Assembly (NCBI RefSeq): GCF_002091635.1
Contig: NZ_BDAC01000035.1
Coordinates: 1-45,634 of the forward strand
Reading direction: 5' to 3'
Origin: Pseudomonas indica NBRC 103045
GTDB taxonomy: Bacteria; Pseudomonadota; Gammaproteobacteria; Pseudomonadales; Pseudomonadaceae
Length of the DNA: 45,634 nucleotides
The notes under the pieces are model-generated. The model worked only from the letters and a program-made list of their open reading frames with translations, made no database searches and was not told where the DNA came from. A program made the position numbers and the translations under genes. How positions within the stretch are numbered: the stretch's first letter is position 1; each line of letters opens with the position of its first letter. Positions 18,769 to 25,494 of this stretch are shown here, one piece after another.

Positions 18769-19163
18769 TTCACGTGCTCCCGCGTCGCTGAATTTGCGAT
18801 TAGGCTGTTGAGTTCAGACGCTATAAAAATCGCGGCGAAGGTCAGTAGCCCTCCCGCGGCGCAATAGAACGCTGCCCGCAATGGATGGTAGGGAAATAGA
18901 AACCAGGCAGTAGTCAGAACAAATGCCACACCCAGCGAAATCTTCACCGCTTTTAGCGGAATAATCGCAGCAAGAACATTGAATCCAATAAAAAGCAGAA
19001 TCACCAAAAGGGTAACGGAGCCAGAGGCTATGCCTCTTGAGCCGAAATCGCCGATCCAGGCTTTATAGAGCCTGTGCGCGATATCGTTAAGTCCAATCAA
19101 CAGGGTGAAGGCTGCGCTGTGTACGCATAGGTTTATAGCGCAGGCCCTTACTTTATTTTTCAT
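18759..19163 (-). CDS. Four-helix membrane protein, candidate immunity protein (copy 2)
   Basis: A 134-residue, very hydrophobic protein with about four predicted helices (roughly residues 6-26, 46-69, 72-91 and 96-117) and no catalytic motif. It resembles the 122-residue protein encoded just upstream: both have helices in the same order and a shared block, LFPYHPLRAAF here and LIPEHPLRGLF there, between helices 3 and 4. The pair looks like a tandem duplication. Small multi-helix inner-membrane proteins beside a PAAR gene are often immunity proteins against membrane-acting T6SS toxins, but that role is inference. Confidence 0.78.
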   Translation of the reverse strand: MKNKVRACAINLCVHSAAFTLLIGLNDIAHRLYKAWIGDFGSRGIASGSVTLLVILLFIGFNVLAAIIPLKAVKISLGVAFVLTTAWFLFPYHPLRAAFYCAAGGLLTFAAIFIASELNSLIANSATREHVKCT

Positions 19164-19186
19164 CAGTGCCTTCCGATTGGCTCAAG

Positions 19187-19300
19187 TTAGGCGGGTGCCT
19201 GATTTAGGAAATAAGTTCCGATGGCATGCAGTACAGGCATGGCCATAAGCCCACAGAAAGCTAAGGCCCGGTATGTCCGATTCGATAGAATGGAAATCAT
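19187..19300 (-). pseudogene. 37-codon remnant of a third membrane paralogue, or a small protein
   Basis: A short open frame starts at an ATG overlapping the stop of the preceding gene (ATGA) and stops after 37 codons. The product begins MISILSNRTYRALAFCGL and holds one hydrophobic helix, resembling the first helix of the two flanking four-helix proteins. I read it as the truncated N-terminus of a third duplicate. A genuine single-helix small protein, translated by coupling, is the alternative. Confidence 0.5.
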
Positions 19301-19665
19301 TTGTTGTTGCTCATATGCGCCAACTGCCTTGACACATAGATGGCTACAAGTGACAAGCCACCGGAGAGGCCCGCAAAGAACAGCCCACGCAATGGATGCT
19401 CTGGAATCAGATAAATAAGCACTGCGGCGGCTAGCACGCAGGCGAGTACTGCCTTCGCTTTCATGCTGGATATCAGAGCGATCAAAATGTTCGTCAAGAT
19501 AAAAACAATAAAAATGAGCTGAACGGCGAGGCCGAGTGCGGCTCCCCTGGCGAACGGGGCGCCAAATAAGGCCGTGTAAAAATGAAAGCCTAGGCTTGTC
19601 GCTACGGGAAACAGCAAACACGCCACGCCGTGGCAGATAAGTGCGATGATTCGTTGCCGACTCAT
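19297..19665 (-). CDS. Four-helix membrane protein, candidate immunity protein (copy 1)
   Basis: A 122-residue membrane protein with about four helices and the block YLIPEHPLRGLFFAGL between helices 3 and 4, shared with the 134-residue protein downstream. I chose the ATG at 19665 because it overlaps the stop of the 282-residue gene as ATGA and has GGAAG just upstream. An ATG three codons earlier (19674) is possible but has the ribosome site too close. The tight coupling to the 282-residue gene is what an effector-immunity pair would show. Function is inferred from context only. Confidence 0.8.
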   Translation of the reverse strand: MSRQRIIALICHGVACLLFPVATSLGFHFYTALFGAPFARGAALGLAVQLIFIVFILTNILIALISSMKAKAVLACVLAAAVLIYLIPEHPLRGLFFAGLSGGLSLVAIYVSRQLAHMSNNK

Positions 19666-20510
19666 TTCTTCCATTCCCCATATTGAATAAGGGAGCCGGC
19701 AGAAATAGGATTTTGCAAATACTGCAATGGTCCTGGTTGATACACCGTACTTGCACGTTCAATCATGCGGGCGGTATGCGGTGTCTGTAGTAGCTCCTTT
19801 TTAATGACCAGCTGAAAATTCTCGGAGGCCCAGAGTGCCCCTCGAAGCACCATGTAGTTATCGTATTCGTTGGTCGGATCGTTTTTCGGAGAGAATGGAT
19901 TACCGTCGCCGTATTCCATGCCAATCCGTACTGTCTTGCTGATGGCTGCTGGTTTAGCTCGCAGTTCTTCGAGGTACTTTCTGAACGTGTCGACGGCGAA
20001 AGGAATTTGTCCGACCCCGTCGGTCCAATAAGGTAAGTTGTCGACCATAACCATCAGGAAGCCGGCGCCTCCTTCGGGGTTTGCCTTCCAGTCGCCAGGC
20101 ATCCCCTTGGAAAAGCTCAATGACCACCGATCCACGATGGCGAAGTCGATAATCTGTTTCCAAGTGAAGTGCTTATATGCGGCGTAGGCTTCGGAGCCCG
20201 GCTTGGACGAATCCGGATGCAGCCAGATTCGCTCCCTATAGTTATCAGCCAGAGGTTCGAACCATTGGACCTTTTCCGAGTACAGCTTGTCGGCGGTAAT
20301 GATGCGGAAAGTCTTTTCGCCCTGTTTAGGCCGGACGGCGAACAAAGGGAAACCGTTCTTGCGGGTAATCAGCCAGGCGTTGGGAACTTTGATCTTCGGC
20401 GCCTTCTTGTCCTCGCTCGGTGTGCTTTCGGACTGCACCTTGAGTTCGGTCTTGCCGTCTTTGGTCTCGAAGGTATAGGAGGCTCCGTCGATGGTGATGA
20501 GGGTTTCCAT
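19662..20510 (-). CDS. Unrecognised 282-residue PAAR-linked protein, candidate effector
   Basis: I do not recognise this protein. It is soluble, with no signal peptide or membrane helix and no GxSxG lipase motif, RHS repeat or HNH nuclease motif that I can see. Residues about 1-40 are charged with a lysine/serine-rich linker (SESTPSEDKKAPKIK). The rest is rich in Trp and Tyr, for example KHFTWKQIIDFAIVDRW, GDWKANPEGGAGFLMVMVD and GMEYGDGNPFSPKND. Its start overlaps the PAAR-TTR stop by one base (TGATG), with GGAGAAG upstream, and the next gene encodes a small membrane protein. That places it where a PAAR-delivered toxin or its adaptor would be. Base composition is lower in GC than its neighbours. 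Confidence 0.85.
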   Translation of the reverse strand: METLITIDGASYTFETKDGKTELKVQSESTPSEDKKAPKIKVPNAWLITRKNGFPLFAVRPKQGEKTFRIITADKLYSEKVQWFEPLADNYRERIWLHPDSSKPGSEAYAAYKHFTWKQIIDFAIVDRWSLSFSKGMPGDWKANPEGGAGFLMVMVDNLPYWTDGVGQIPFAVDTFRKYLEELRAKPAAISKTVRIGMEYGDGNPFSPKNDPTNEYDNYMVLRGALWASENFQLVIKKELLQTPHTARMIERASTVYQPGPLQYLQNPISAGSLIQYGEWKK

Positions 20511-21019
20511 CAGTCTTCTCCGGAGATGTACAGCGTAAGGGCCTCTTGTTGGCCGCCGGTGGAAATATTGCCGGTCATGCCGCTGCCCGAAGTGGCGCCC
20601 TGCCTGACGATGCCGCTTTCTGAGACGATGCGATACGCAAGGTTCTTCAGGGGCTGGCCGTCCTCCGTTTCAAGGGAGAACAAACGGTCGAAACCGGCCG
20701 TCAAAGAGACCGGACTTGGCTCGGTAAACTCCGCCACCACCACACTCGTCCCAATCAACACCGTCCCCGACCCCGCGACCACGGTATTGCCGTGGCTGCC
20801 CACGGTGCCGATGGTGGTGGCGGGCATGCCGTTGATCAGCACGTTGGGGATCGTCGCGCTGGCCAGGGCGCTGCCGCAGGCGGTGGGGTCGCCCTGGCGG
20901 GCGGCGGGCTTGCCGTCGAAGAGAACGTTGGGCGAGCCGGCGACGATGGGGTTGGTGCCGTGGCCGGGGACCGGGCAGGCGGTGGGGTCTCCGAGACGGG
21001 CAGCGGGTTTTCCGGACAT
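20510..21019 (-). CDS. PAAR protein with transthyretin-like C-terminal extension
   Basis: A 169-residue spike-tip protein. Residues 1-93 are PAAR repeats: GKPAARLGDPTACPVPGHG, then DGKPAARQGDPTACG and IGTVGSHGNTVVAGSGTVLI, with His and Cys residues placed for zinc binding. Residues about 105-169 (FDRLFSLETEDGQPLKNLAY, then a Gly/Ser-rich loop and ALTLYISGED) look like the transthyretin-type extension seen on some PAAR proteins, thought to hold cargo. AAGGAGAG precedes the ATG at 21019. A longer frame to 21499 runs antisense-like through tssE and was discarded. It probably recruits the cassette encoded downstream. Confidence 0.9.
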   Translation of the reverse strand: MSGKPAARLGDPTACPVPGHGTNPIVAGSPNVLFDGKPAARQGDPTACGSALASATIPNVLINGMPATTIGTVGSHGNTVVAGSGTVLIGTSVVVAEFTEPSPVSLTAGFDRLFSLETEDGQPLKNLAYRIVSESGIVRQGATSGSGMTGNISTGGQQEALTLYISGED

Positions 21020-21030
21020 TGCGGCTCTCC

Positions 21031-21438
21031 TTAGTTCACCTTGACCTGTCCGCTGCCATCCAGGCGCGCGGAGAAGCTGACCTGGCGCTTGAAGCCGTCG
21101 ACTTCCAGCAGGCCCTCGATGGAAAAGGCGAGGGTCAGCGGGTCGTGGTCGCGGGGCAGTGAAACCACCCGGACCTGGCTCAGGCGCGGTTCGTATTTTT
21201 CGATGAAGCCTTCGATGGCGCTGCGGGCCTGTTGCAAGGCGTCGTGCAGCGACAGGCGCATATCGTTCAGATCGGGCAACCCGTAGTCGGGCAGCGTTTG
21301 CACGCTGCCCGCACGGGTGCTGAGCATCTTGGCCAGATGGGCAGCCACCGACGCCATGACGGCGACCTCGCGGCTCCAGCCGGCGCGTTGGCCGGCTTCG
21401 CCACCGAGGCGTTCGAAGAGGCTGCCGTATCCGTTCAT
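21031..21438 (-). CDS. tssE: TssE gp25-like baseplate protein (HsiF2)
   Basis: A 135-residue gp25-family protein that starts sheath polymerisation at the baseplate. It begins MNGYGSLFERLGGE and holds LPDYGLPDLNDM and the YEPRL segment near residue 80 that corresponds to the conserved EPRL motif of gp25 proteins. It follows tssC by 14 bp. Its stop codon lies 11 bp before the PAAR gene, not before tssF as in the H2 reference order. Confidence 0.95.
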   Translation of the reverse strand: MNGYGSLFERLGGEAGQRAGWSREVAVMASVAAHLAKMLSTRAGSVQTLPDYGLPDLNDMRLSLHDALQQARSAIEGFIEKYEPRLSQVRVVSLPRDHDPLTLAFSIEGLLEVDGFKRQVSFSARLDGSGQVKVN

Positions 21439-21452
21439 GGCTCAGCTCCTGC

Positions 21453-22928
21453 TCACTCTTTGTCCAGCTTGCCGACCAGCGACAGGGTGAAGTCCGCACC
21501 CATGTACTTGAAGTGCGGGCGTACGCTGAGGCTGACGCGGTACCAGCCCGGCTCGCCTTCCACGTCGCTGACGATCACCTGGGCGGCGCGCAGCGGGCGG
21601 CGGCTGCGGACTTCGGAGCTGGGGTTCTCCTGGTCGGCCACGTACTGGCGAATCCACTTGTTGAGTTCCAGCTCGAGGTCGGTGCGCTCTTTCCAGGCGC
21701 CGATCTGCTCGCGCTGCAGCACCTTCAGGTAGTGCGCCAGGCGGTTGACGATGAACAGGTAGGGCAGCTGGGTGCCGAGCTTGTAGTTCAGCTCCGCGGT
21801 CTTGCCTTCCTCGCTGATGCCGAAGAATTTCGGCTTCTGGGTGGAGTTGGCGGAGAAGAACGCGGCGTTGTCGCTGCCCTTGCGCATGGTCAGGGCGATG
21901 AAGCCTTCTTCGGCCAGCTCGTATTCGCGACGGTCGGAGACCAGCACTTCGGTCGGGATCTTGGTCTCGATCTCGCCCATGCTCTCGAAGTGGTGCAGCG
22001 GCAGGTCTTCCACCGCGCCACCGCTCTGCGGGCCGATGATGTTCGGGCACCAGCGGAACTTGGCGAAGCTGTCGGTCAGGCGGCTGGCGAAGGTGTAGGC
22101 GGTGTTGCCCCACAGGTAGTGCTCGTGGCTGTTGGCCACGTTTTCCTTGTAGACGAAGGTCTTCACCGGGTTGTCTTCCGGATCGTACGGGTTGCGCAGG
22201 AGGAAGCGCGGTACGGTCAGGCCGACGTAGCGGGCATCTTCCTGCTCGCGGAAGCTCTGCCACTTGGCGAATTGCGGGCCTTCGAAGTGGTCCTTGAGGT
22301 CCTTCAGGTCCGGCAGGCCGGTGAAGCTTTCCAGGCCGAAGAATTTCGGACCGGCGGCGGCGATGAACGGGGCGTGGGACATGCAGGCGACGCTGGCGAC
22401 GTACTGCAGGGTCTTCACGTCCGGGGCGCTCGGATCGAAGAAGTAGTTGGCGATCAGGGCGCCGACCGGCTGGCCGCCGAACTGGCCGTACTCGGCGGTG
22501 TAGATGTGCTTGTAGAGGCCGGACTGGACGATTTCCGGGCTGTCCTCGAAGTCATCCAGCAGGTCCTGCTTGGAGGCGTTGAGGATTTCCAGCTTGATGT
22601 TCTCGCGGAAGTTGGTGCGGTCCACCAGCAGCTTCAGGCCGCGCCAGGAGGATTCCAGGGCCTGGAATTGCGGGTGGTGGAGAATCTCGTCCATCTGCCG
22701 GCTGAGCTTGGCGTCGATTTCCGCGATCATGCGGTCGACCATGGCCTTTTTCACCGGCTCGCCGTCGTTCTGCGGCTTGAGCAGTTCTTCGATGAAGGCG
22801 GAGACGCCGCGCTTGGCGATGTCGTAGGCCTCGTCGTCCGGGGTCAGTTTGGTCTCGGCGATGATGCGGTCGAGAATGCCGAGTTCGGCGGCGCTGCGGC
22901 CGCTTTCCACTGCTGCGCTAGTGCTCAT
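21453..22928 (-). CDS. tssC: TssC large sheath subunit (HsiC2)
   Basis: A 491-residue VipB-family protein that forms the contractile sheath with TssB. Family blocks include HHPQFQALESSWRGLKLLVD near residue 84, EYGQFGGQPVGALIANYFF, FLLRNPYDPEDNPV and ANSHEHYLWGNTAYTFASRL. The C-terminus ends in RPHFKYMGADFTLSLVGKL, normal for TssC. Full length, with no disruption. It lies 23 bp after tssB. Confidence 0.98.
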   Translation of the reverse strand: MSTSAAVESGRSAAELGILDRIIAETKLTPDDEAYDIAKRGVSAFIEELLKPQNDGEPVKKAMVDRMIAEIDAKLSRQMDEILHHPQFQALESSWRGLKLLVDRTNFRENIKLEILNASKQDLLDDFEDSPEIVQSGLYKHIYTAEYGQFGGQPVGALIANYFFDPSAPDVKTLQYVASVACMSHAPFIAAAGPKFFGLESFTGLPDLKDLKDHFEGPQFAKWQSFREQEDARYVGLTVPRFLLRNPYDPEDNPVKTFVYKENVANSHEHYLWGNTAYTFASRLTDSFAKFRWCPNIIGPQSGGAVEDLPLHHFESMGEIETKIPTEVLVSDRREYELAEEGFIALTMRKGSDNAAFFSANSTQKPKFFGISEEGKTAELNYKLGTQLPYLFIVNRLAHYLKVLQREQIGAWKERTDLELELNKWIRQYVADQENPSSEVRSRRPLRAAQVIVSDVEGEPGWYRVSLSVRPHFKYMGADFTLSLVGKLDKE

Positions 22929-22951
22929 GTGTTGGCTTCCTTGTTAACGGT

Positions 22952-23458
22952 TCAGGCGTCCAGCTTGTCTTTGGCGGCGAGGCCGAGTTCGCCGAGCACG
23001 CGATCGCGCGAGACGTCGTCGGCGAGCACGCTCTCGATCGCCTTGCGGAAGGCCGGGGCGTTGCCCAGCGGACCTTTCAGGGCGACCAGGGCGTCGCGCA
23101 GTTCCATCAGCTTCTTCAGCTCGGGGACCTGGTCGACCAGGTTGGCCGGGTTGAAGTCCTTCATGGAGTTGATTTCGAGCTGGACGGCCAGCTCGTCGTC
23201 GGTGGCTTCGTCCTGCAGGCGGTTGGGCACGGCGAAGGTCAGGTTCAGTTCCTGCTTGGCCAGGACCTCGTCGAAGTTGTTCTTGTCGATGCTGATCGGC
23301 TTGCGGTCTTCGATCTTGCGATCGTCGGCGCGCTGGGTGAAATCGCCGAGCACCATCAGTTTCAGGGGGAGTTCGATCTCTTCCTGAGCGTTACCGGTGG
23401 CCGGCTTGAAAGTGACGTTGATGCGTTCCTTGGGGGCAACCGAGCCTTCTTTGGCCAT
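22952..23458 (-). CDS. tssB: TssB small sheath subunit (HsiB2)
   Basis: A 168-residue VipA-family protein. Recognised by VAPKERINVTFKPATG near the start, LPLKLMVLGDFTQRADDRK, and KDFNPANLVDQVPELKKL near residue 107. It pairs with TssC to build the sheath that ClpV disassembles. The start follows a normal GGAGAACACCC ribosome site. Length is typical. Confidence 0.98.
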   Translation of the reverse strand: MAKEGSVAPKERINVTFKPATGNAQEEIELPLKLMVLGDFTQRADDRKIEDRKPISIDKNNFDEVLAKQELNLTFAVPNRLQDEATDDELAVQLEINSMKDFNPANLVDQVPELKKLMELRDALVALKGPLGNAPAFRKAIESVLADDVSRDRVLGELGLAAKDKLDA

Positions 23459-23491
23459 GGGTGTTCTCCTTTGCGTTTACGGCCCGGAGGC

Positions 23492-25054
23492 CTAATCGAG
23501 CACCACTTCGAGGTCGAGGTGGCACAGTCTTCGATAGATCTCTTCCTTGCGTTCACGCACCGCGTGGTTCTGCGGCAGCAGCTCACAGCAGCTGTGCAGG
23601 AGGCGCAGCACTTCCAGGGCGAGATCGGGTTCCCAGGCGCCGAGGCCGGAGGCTTCGAGCGTCTGATCGAGGGATTCGAGTTGGGTCTTGGCCAGTTCGT
23701 ACTTCTTCGCCTGGTAGCAGAGGCGGGCCAGGGCGAGCTGCCAGAAGAAGCGCTCGCGGCCGCCGCGGGCCTGGGCCAGGCCCTGCTTGAGTTTCTGCAC
23801 GGCGGGTTTGAGACCGTCCTTGCGCAACTGCGGCAGGACCTGTTGCAGCGCCTCTTCCCAGGCGGGCGCCGCGCCTTGTTCGGCGGGCGCGCTGTCGCGC
23901 ACGGCTTCCGGCGCTTGCAGGTGGGGCATGACGTAGCCGCCGATCCAGGCGCGGGTCTCGGCATCGGCGAACGGTTGGCCGTCGTGGAAGCGCAGTTCTT
24001 CGAGACCGGGCACGCGCTCGAGGAACAGGCCGAGCTGGATTTCCACTTCGCGCATGGCCTGTTCGGCGTTCAGTTCCTGCAGGCATTCCCAGACCAGGCG
24101 CTGACCATCGAGCCAGAACGGCGCGCGGGCGATGCTGGCTTCCAGGTCCACCAGCAGGTCGGCGTACTGGCCTTGCTGGAAGCGTTCGCGGTAGCTGGCC
24201 AGCTTGTCCGCCGGCAGGTTGCGCAGGGCCGTGATCTGTTCGGCGTTGCGCTCCGGCAGGCTGTCGATCGGCAGCCACAGCAGAGTGCGCGACAGGCGCA
24301 GGGCGCGCAGGTCGCTGGCCTTCTGCTTGAGCCACCAGGCGCACAGCGGACGGGCTTGGTCCTGTAGTTGGCGCAGGCCCTTGTGGGCGTCCTTTTCATT
24401 GTCGATCGGCGTGTTGCTGGTGAGGATCTGGGTGGCGACCTGCTTGACCTGGGCGATGGCGGCGCCGACGGTGCCGGGCTCCGGCTGGCCCTGGCTGGCG
24501 CGGTTGACCATCTCGTCGACCCGCCGGCAGAGCGGCAGCAGCAAGGGAGCGTCTTCGCCCAGATGCCCGGAGAGGCAGGTTTCCAGGCCGCGCAGGTGCT
24601 CGCCCAAGGCGCGGAACAGTGGCAGTTGCTCGCTCACCGGCACGTGTTCGGCCAGGGCCTGTTCCAGGCGCGGCAGCAGCCAGTTGAACGCGGCGATGCG
24701 GGTGCGGGGCTTGCGGGGGTGAAGTTCGGCCCAGTGTTGGGCACAGAGGTGATGCAGCAGGGCCAGGCCGGCCTGCAGGCCGACGAAGGATTCGCGCTGG
24801 TGCAGGCTCCAGGTCAGCCAAGTGGCGGCACGCAGGTCTTTCGAATGCTGGCGGAGCAGCGTCTCGCTGCCTTCGCGGACCTTCTGCCAGTCGATGCCGC
24901 CGGTTTCGTGCAGCGACGAAGCCTTGCCCAGCTCCGTTTCGAGCAACTCGTATTCGGGGGAATAACGCACATCTTCGCCAGCGAAATTCCCCTCCGAAAC
25001 AGGGGACTTTGCCAGTTCGAGATAATGTGCGGTGAGTTTGCTTGAATACGTCAT
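23492..25054 (-). CDS. tssA: TssA cap/priming protein (HsiA2), first T6SS gene
   Basis: A 520-residue ImpA-type TssA that primes tail-tube and sheath assembly. The N-terminal ImpA domain includes YSPEYELLETELGKASSL and DWQKVREGSETLLRQHSKDL. The middle has helical regions, and the C-terminus ends RRLCHLDLEVVLD. I chose the ATG at 25054 (MTYSSKLTAHYLELAKSP), which matches my memory of the H2 TssA N-terminus; the longer frame to 25177 would run through the leader repeats. The ribosome site is weak (GAG 7 bp upstream), and a GGA abuts the ATG, consistent with translational control. Confidence 0.94.
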   Translation of the reverse strand: MTYSSKLTAHYLELAKSPVSEGNFAGEDVRYSPEYELLETELGKASSLHETGGIDWQKVREGSETLLRQHSKDLRAATWLTWSLHQRESFVGLQAGLALLHHLCAQHWAELHPRKPRTRIAAFNWLLPRLEQALAEHVPVSEQLPLFRALGEHLRGLETCLSGHLGEDAPLLLPLCRRVDEMVNRASQGQPEPGTVGAAIAQVKQVATQILTSNTPIDNEKDAHKGLRQLQDQARPLCAWWLKQKASDLRALRLSRTLLWLPIDSLPERNAEQITALRNLPADKLASYRERFQQGQYADLLVDLEASIARAPFWLDGQRLVWECLQELNAEQAMREVEIQLGLFLERVPGLEELRFHDGQPFADAETRAWIGGYVMPHLQAPEAVRDSAPAEQGAAPAWEEALQQVLPQLRKDGLKPAVQKLKQGLAQARGGRERFFWQLALARLCYQAKKYELAKTQLESLDQTLEASGLGAWEPDLALEVLRLLHSCCELLPQNHAVRERKEEIYRRLCHLDLEVVLD

Positions 25055-25101
25055 TCCGTGACTCGAAAAAGTTAATTCGTCACTCTTCCTATGTTCCGTG
25101 T
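25055..25101 (-). promoter_or_regulatory. Two CsrA/RsmA-like GGA sites before tssA
   Basis: On the transcript strand, ACACGGA lies at 25101-25095 and TCACGGA at 25061-25055, the latter directly against the tssA ATG. Both fit the CsrA/RsmA core ANGGA with a CA before it. A paired arrangement with one site over the start codon is the usual layout for translational repression. RsmA control of Pseudomonas T6SS is established; use of these particular sites is inference. Confidence 0.45.
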
Positions 25102-25105
25102 AATT

Positions 25106-25119
25106 GCCGATACATCGGC
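25106..25119. repeat. Perfect 14-bp palindrome in tssA leader
   Basis: GCCGAT-AC-ATCGGC is a perfect inverted repeat with a 2-bp centre, located between the GGA sites and the TGCGCAAC repeats. It could be a protein operator or a short RNA stem. No function is shown by the sequence. Confidence 0.5.
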
Positions 25120-25133
25120 TGGAACGAGTGAAC

Positions 25134-25176
25134 TGCGCAACTTTTTGCGCAACTGTTTTGTGCAACAAGTTGCGCA
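25134..25176. repeat. Cluster of four TGCGCAAC-type octamers upstream of tssA
   Basis: TGCGCAAC occurs at 25134-25141 and 25146-25153, TGTGCAAC at 25159-25166, and the inverted GTTGCGCA at 25169-25176. The spacings between starts are 12, 13 and 10 bases. The last two form a near-perfect palindrome around AA. This looks like a multi-site operator or enhancer in the tssA leader. The binding protein is unknown; Sfa2 or another regulator is possible. Confidence 0.6.
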
Positions 25177-25374
25177 TATCCCTTCTAGGGTGGGCATCCT
25201 AGCCACATGGCAACGTGCCGGCAAGCCGGAAAAATGTGATGTCGGTAACAATAAGCGGGTTGAGAAGACAATTCTCAGGTGCGGAAGTTCGCAATAAATG
25301 AAAGCAACTTTGGGCAAGCCAAAAAGAGCGGGTCTAGTTGTAGGAAATAAGCGATTGGCATGTAAGCAATGGCT

Positions 25375-25390
25375 TGCTAGCCAAGTGCCA
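25375..25390 (-). promoter_or_regulatory. Sigma-54 (-24/-12) promoter for the T6SS operon
   Basis: On the minus strand TGGCACTTGGCTAGCA fits the sigma54 consensus TGGCAC-N5-TTGCA with one mismatch in the -12 box (TAGC) and the required GG-N10-GC spacing. Transcription would start near 25363 and leave a leader of about 310 bases before tssA. An AT-rich tract just upstream (25410-25425) could allow bending. The operon itself encodes the sigma54 activator Sfa2, which supports the call. Confidence 0.6.
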
Positions 25391-25457
25391 TTATCTGTGT
25401 CAAGTTTGAAATATATATAAAGAAAGTTGTGCGGACTATGTGGTTGAAAGGAGTGAA

Positions 25458-25486
25458 ACCGGCCCGCTTCGCCAGGGCAGGCCGGT
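25458..25486 (-). terminator. Terminator of the mutarotase gene
   Basis: A stem ACCGGCC...GGCCGGT follows the mutarotase stop by 9 bases on the minus strand, then TTTCACTCC. The T tract is short, so termination strength is uncertain. It would insulate the T6SS operon from the upstream gene. Confidence 0.6.
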
Positions 25487-25494
25487 GAGAGGGA

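Noticed and set aside
25072-25317. 81-residue minus-strand frame in the tssA leader
   Set aside because: No ribosome site or coding bias; it spans the repeat cluster.
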